From contig DATAEG010000152.1 of NCBI GenBank assembly GCA_036258135.1, positions 1 through 14,347 on the forward strand: a stretch of DNA of 14,347 nt. The letters are read 5' to 3'. The translations under genes and the position numbers were made by a program. This document shows positions 12,326 through 14,347 of the stretch, piece by piece. Numbering within the stretch: the first letter of the stretch is position 1; each line of letters opens with the position of its first letter. The notes beneath the pieces were generated by a model. The model was not told the DNA's origin. It saw only the letters and a list, made by a program, of their open reading frames with translations, and searched no databases. This DNA is from DATAEG01 sp036258135. Its GTDB lineage: Bacteria; Actinomycetota; Actinomycetes; Mycobacteriales; Jatrophihabitantaceae.

Positions 12326-14032
12326 GTGACCGACATCCAGGACCAGACAGACGTCCTGCCCGCCGCTGAGCGCTCAGAGCCCGCGGCCAAGAAGCGTTCC
12401 AGCAGCCTTTCCGGCATGCTCCTGCCCGAACTCCAATCCCTGGCAACCAGCCTGGGCATTTCTGCGGGGCGGATGCGTAAAGCCGAACTCATCGACGCCA
12501 TCAAGGCCACCCAGTCCGGGGCCCGCAGCGGCGCGCCGTCGGGCCCGGACGGCACGTCGAACGAACCGACGCCGCCACTCGCTGCGGAATCGGCCGGCCC
12601 GAACGGCGCCGCGACGGTCGATGCCACCACCCGCCGCGAGGACTCCCGGCCAGCGCAGAGCGACGGGACCGTCGCCCCGGTCAGCCGTCCGCAGCAGCCG
12701 TCCCAGCCCCAGGGCCCGCCTCAGCAGGGCCAGCAGGGCGGCGGGCAACAGGGTGGCCGGGATGACGAAGACCGCGGTGGCCGACGCGGCCGGCGTTATC
12801 GCGACCGCCGCAGCCGCAACCGTCAGGGTGGCGGCCAGGGCCAGTCCGGCCAGGGCGGCCAACAGAACGACCAGGAGCCGGCGGTGTCCGAGGACGACGT
12901 CCTCGTCCCGGTGGCCGGAATCCTCGACAGCGTCGAGGACAAGAACACGTGGTTCCTGCGCACCAGCGGGTACTACGCCAGCCCGGACGACGTGTACCTC
13001 GCCAACTCCTACGTCCGCCGGTTCGGACTGCGCCGCGGTGACGCGGTTACAGGCGCTATCCGCGCGCCGCGCGACGGCGAGCGCCGCGAGAAGTTCAGCC
13101 CGCTCGTGCGCCTGGACACCGTCAACGGGCTTGACCCGGAGATGGCGCGCAACCGCGTCGAGTTCACCAAGCTGACCCCGCTGTATCCGCAGGAGCGGCT
13201 GCGCCTGGAGACCGAGCCGCACGTGATGACGACACGGGTCATCGACCTGGTGATGCCGATCGGCAAGGGCCAGCGCGCGCTGATCGTCTCGCCGCCCAAG
13301 GCGGGCAAGACGATGGTCCTCCAGGCGATCGCCAACGCGATCTCGACGAACAACCCCGAAGTCCACCTCATGGTCGTCCTCGTCGACGAGCGGCCGGAGG
13401 AGGTCACCGACATGCAGCGCTCGGTGAAGGGTGAGGTCATCGCCTCCACCTTCGACCGGCGTCCGCAGGACCACACGATGGTCGCCGAGCTCGCCACCGA
13501 GCGGGCCAAGCGTCTGGTGGAGATGGGCCACGACGTAGTCGTGCTGCTCGACTCCATCACCCGTCTGGGACGTGCCTACAACCTGGCCGCGCCGGCCAGC
13601 GGCCGCATCCTCTCCGGTGGTGTGGACTCGACGGCGCTGTACCCGCCGAAGCGCTTCCTGGGCGCCGCCCGCAACATCGAGAACGGCGGCTCGCTCACCA
13701 TCCTCGCCACCGCGCTGGTCGAGACCGGCTCCGCGGGTGACACGGTGATCTTCGAGGAGTTCAAGGGCACCGGCAACGCCGAGCTGCGGTTGGACCGCAA
13801 GATCGCCGACAAGCGCGTTTTCCCAGCAGTCGACGTCGACCAGTCCTCGACCCGCAAGGAGGAGCTGCTGCTCTCTCCCGATGAGCTCGCCGTGGTCATC
13901 CGGCTGCGCCGGGTGCTACACGCCCTCGAGCCGCAGCAGGCCATCGACCTCATGCTCGACCGGCTGCGCAAGACGCGGAACAACGTCGAGTTCCTCATGC
14001 AGATTGCCAAGACGACGCCCGGCTCCGACTGA
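12326..14032 (+). CDS. rho: transcription termination factor Rho
   Basis: Rho is a hexameric RNA-dependent ATPase that releases RNA polymerase. From GTG 12326 (VTDIQDQTD..., AAGGA 12 nt upstream) the protein is 568 residues, longer than the 419 of E. coli. Order: Rho_N/SAP-like helices (about 28-60: SLSGMLLPELQSLATSLG, MRKAELIDAI); a low-complexity insert (about 61-186) with Pro/Gln/Gly then Arg/Asp/Gly runs; the cold-shock-type RNA-binding fold (about 187-260: AGILDSVEDKNTWFLRTSGY); then the RecA-like ATPase with Walker A SPPKAGKT (322-329), Walker B VVVLLDSITRLG (Asp409) and IFEEFKGTGNAELRLDR (R-loop/arginine-finger region). Such inserts are known in actinobacterial Rho, where they help RNA binding. 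The frame extends to 12212 but the extension starts inside a leader hairpin and was rejected. It has its own promoter, so it need not depend on thrB transcription. Confidence 0.97.
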   Translation: MTDIQDQTDVLPAAERSEPAAKKRSSSLSGMLLPELQSLATSLGISAGRMRKAELIDAIKATQSGARSGAPSGPDGTSNEPTPPLAAESAGPNGAATVDATTRREDSRPAQSDGTVAPVSRPQQPSQPQGPPQQGQQGGGQQGGRDDEDRGGRRGRRYRDRRSRNRQGGGQGQSGQGGQQNDQEPAVSEDDVLVPVAGILDSVEDKNTWFLRTSGYYASPDDVYLANSYVRRFGLRRGDAVTGAIRAPRDGERREKFSPLVRLDTVNGLDPEMARNRVEFTKLTPLYPQERLRLETEPHVMTTRVIDLVMPIGKGQRALIVSPPKAGKTMVLQAIANAISTNNPEVHLMVVLVDERPEEVTDMQRSVKGEVIASTFDRRPQDHTMVAELATERAKRLVEMGHDVVVLLDSITRLGRAYNLAAPASGRILSGGVDSTALYPPKRFLGAARNIENGGSLTILATALVETGSAGDTVIFEEFKGTGNAELRLDRKIADKRVFPAVDVDQSSTRKEELLLSPDELAVVIRLRRVLHALEPQQAIDLMLDRLRKTRNNVEFLMQIAKTTPGSD

Positions 14033-14225
14033 ACTTCCCCACCATTTCGGCGGCGCTAGGAAGCCCCTGTGAGGGGGCAATGGTCACCGATCAGACTCGG
14101 TGGTGCATCCTCAGGTAACGAATTGGCATCGGGTCATGCCGGATCTTTCATTTGTTCGGCGGGTACTGACATCGTTCCGTTCGTAAGCGGTATCGGCCGC
14201 TGTCTGCGGAAAGGACACACGTCGG
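14033..14225 (+). other. 193-nt gap between rho and the lipoprotein gene with small hairpins
   Basis: The gap holds CCCCT-GTG-AGGGG (14064-14076), CACCGA/TCGGTG (14085-14102, 6-nt loop) and GGCAT/ATGCC (14125-14140, 6-nt loop), the last followed by the T-rich ATCTTTCATTTG. The last is the best candidate for the rho terminator. No clear -10/-35 pair for the lipoprotein gene was found, though one is expected here. AAGGA (14211-14215) is its likely ribosome-binding site. Confidence 0.4.
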
Positions 14226-14347
14226 ATGGCAGTAGCAGAGAAGCGCTGGGGCAAGGTCCTGGCCCTCGGCTCGGCGGCGATCGCCGCCTCGCTGATGGTC
14301 ACGGCCTGTTCCAGCTCCAAGAGCAGTAGTGGGGGCAGCGGCGGCAA
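14226..14347 (+). CDS. lipoprotein, N-terminal part only (cut by window end)
   Basis: The first 40 codons show a bacterial lipoprotein signal: basic start MAVAEKRWGK, hydrophobic core VLALGSAAIAASLMV, and lipobox VTAC with Cys28 as the predicted lipidation and cleavage site. A Ser/Gly/Lys-rich linker (SSSKSSSGGSGG) follows, as is usual for actinobacterial surface-anchored lipoproteins such as ABC-transporter substrate-binding proteins. The functional domain lies beyond the window, so no family can be named. ATG 14226 is preceded by AAGGA at 10 nt. In mycobacteria rpmE and prfA follow rho; here this gene follows instead. Confidence 0.8.
   Translation, partial: MAVAEKRWGKVLALGSAAIAASLMVTACSSSKSSSGGSGG

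Noticed and set aside
12374..13531. 385-codon minus-strand ORF across rho
   Set aside because: Antisense shadow caused by high third-position GC; rho is unambiguous.
1..14347. CRISPR array, insertion sequence, integrase or defence-gene cluster
   Set aside because: No regularly spaced repeats, transposase, recombinase or defence-type domains were seen on either strand.

Overview
The window looks like chromosomal DNA of a high-GC actinomycete (Actinomycetota). The basis is the strong G/C bias at third codon positions, several GTG starts, two probable leaderless genes, and the gene order argS-lysA-hom-thrC-thrB-rho, which is the order I know from Mycobacterium and Streptomyces. The genus cannot be named from the sequence alone.

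Left part (1-4049): the 3' end of an ECF sigma factor gene with a SnoaL-like C-terminal domain (+) converges on a two-gene minus-strand unit, a zinc-free medium-chain reductase followed after 18 nt by a GH15 glucoamylase/trehalase-type hydrolase. The 452-nt convergent gap (658-1109) has no credible gene but several perfect inverted repeats. Middle (4050-4844): a gene-poor 617-nt stretch holding an inverted repeat, one doubtful small membrane ORF and a tandem 11-bp repeat, followed by tRNA-Arg(CCG) on the minus strand with a 12-bp stem right behind its CCA end.

Right part (4845-14347), all on the plus strand: a DODA-type extradiol dioxygenase gene and then argS, each with a -10 hexamer 6-7 nt before its start codon, which suggests leaderless mRNAs. 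The argS-lysA-hom-thrC-thrB genes are tightly packed (5-nt gap, 4-nt overlap, 4-nt overlap, 1-nt gap) and are probably one operon. LysA does the last step of lysine synthesis. Hom, ThrB and ThrC convert aspartate semialdehyde to threonine. ArgS charges tRNA-Arg. A separate promoter with a structured leader of about 217 nt precedes rho, whose product carries a Gln/Gly/Arg-rich insert. After rho comes the first part of a lipoprotein gene cut by the window edge, not the rpmE-prfA pair found after rho in mycobacteria.

Most of the window is ordinary core metabolism. I did not find a clear new multi-gene system. The spots most worth a second look are the rho leader (hairpins plus a short ORF in the same frame as rho, separated by one TAA), the structured gap at 787-1007, and the leaderless starts of the dioxygenase and argS.
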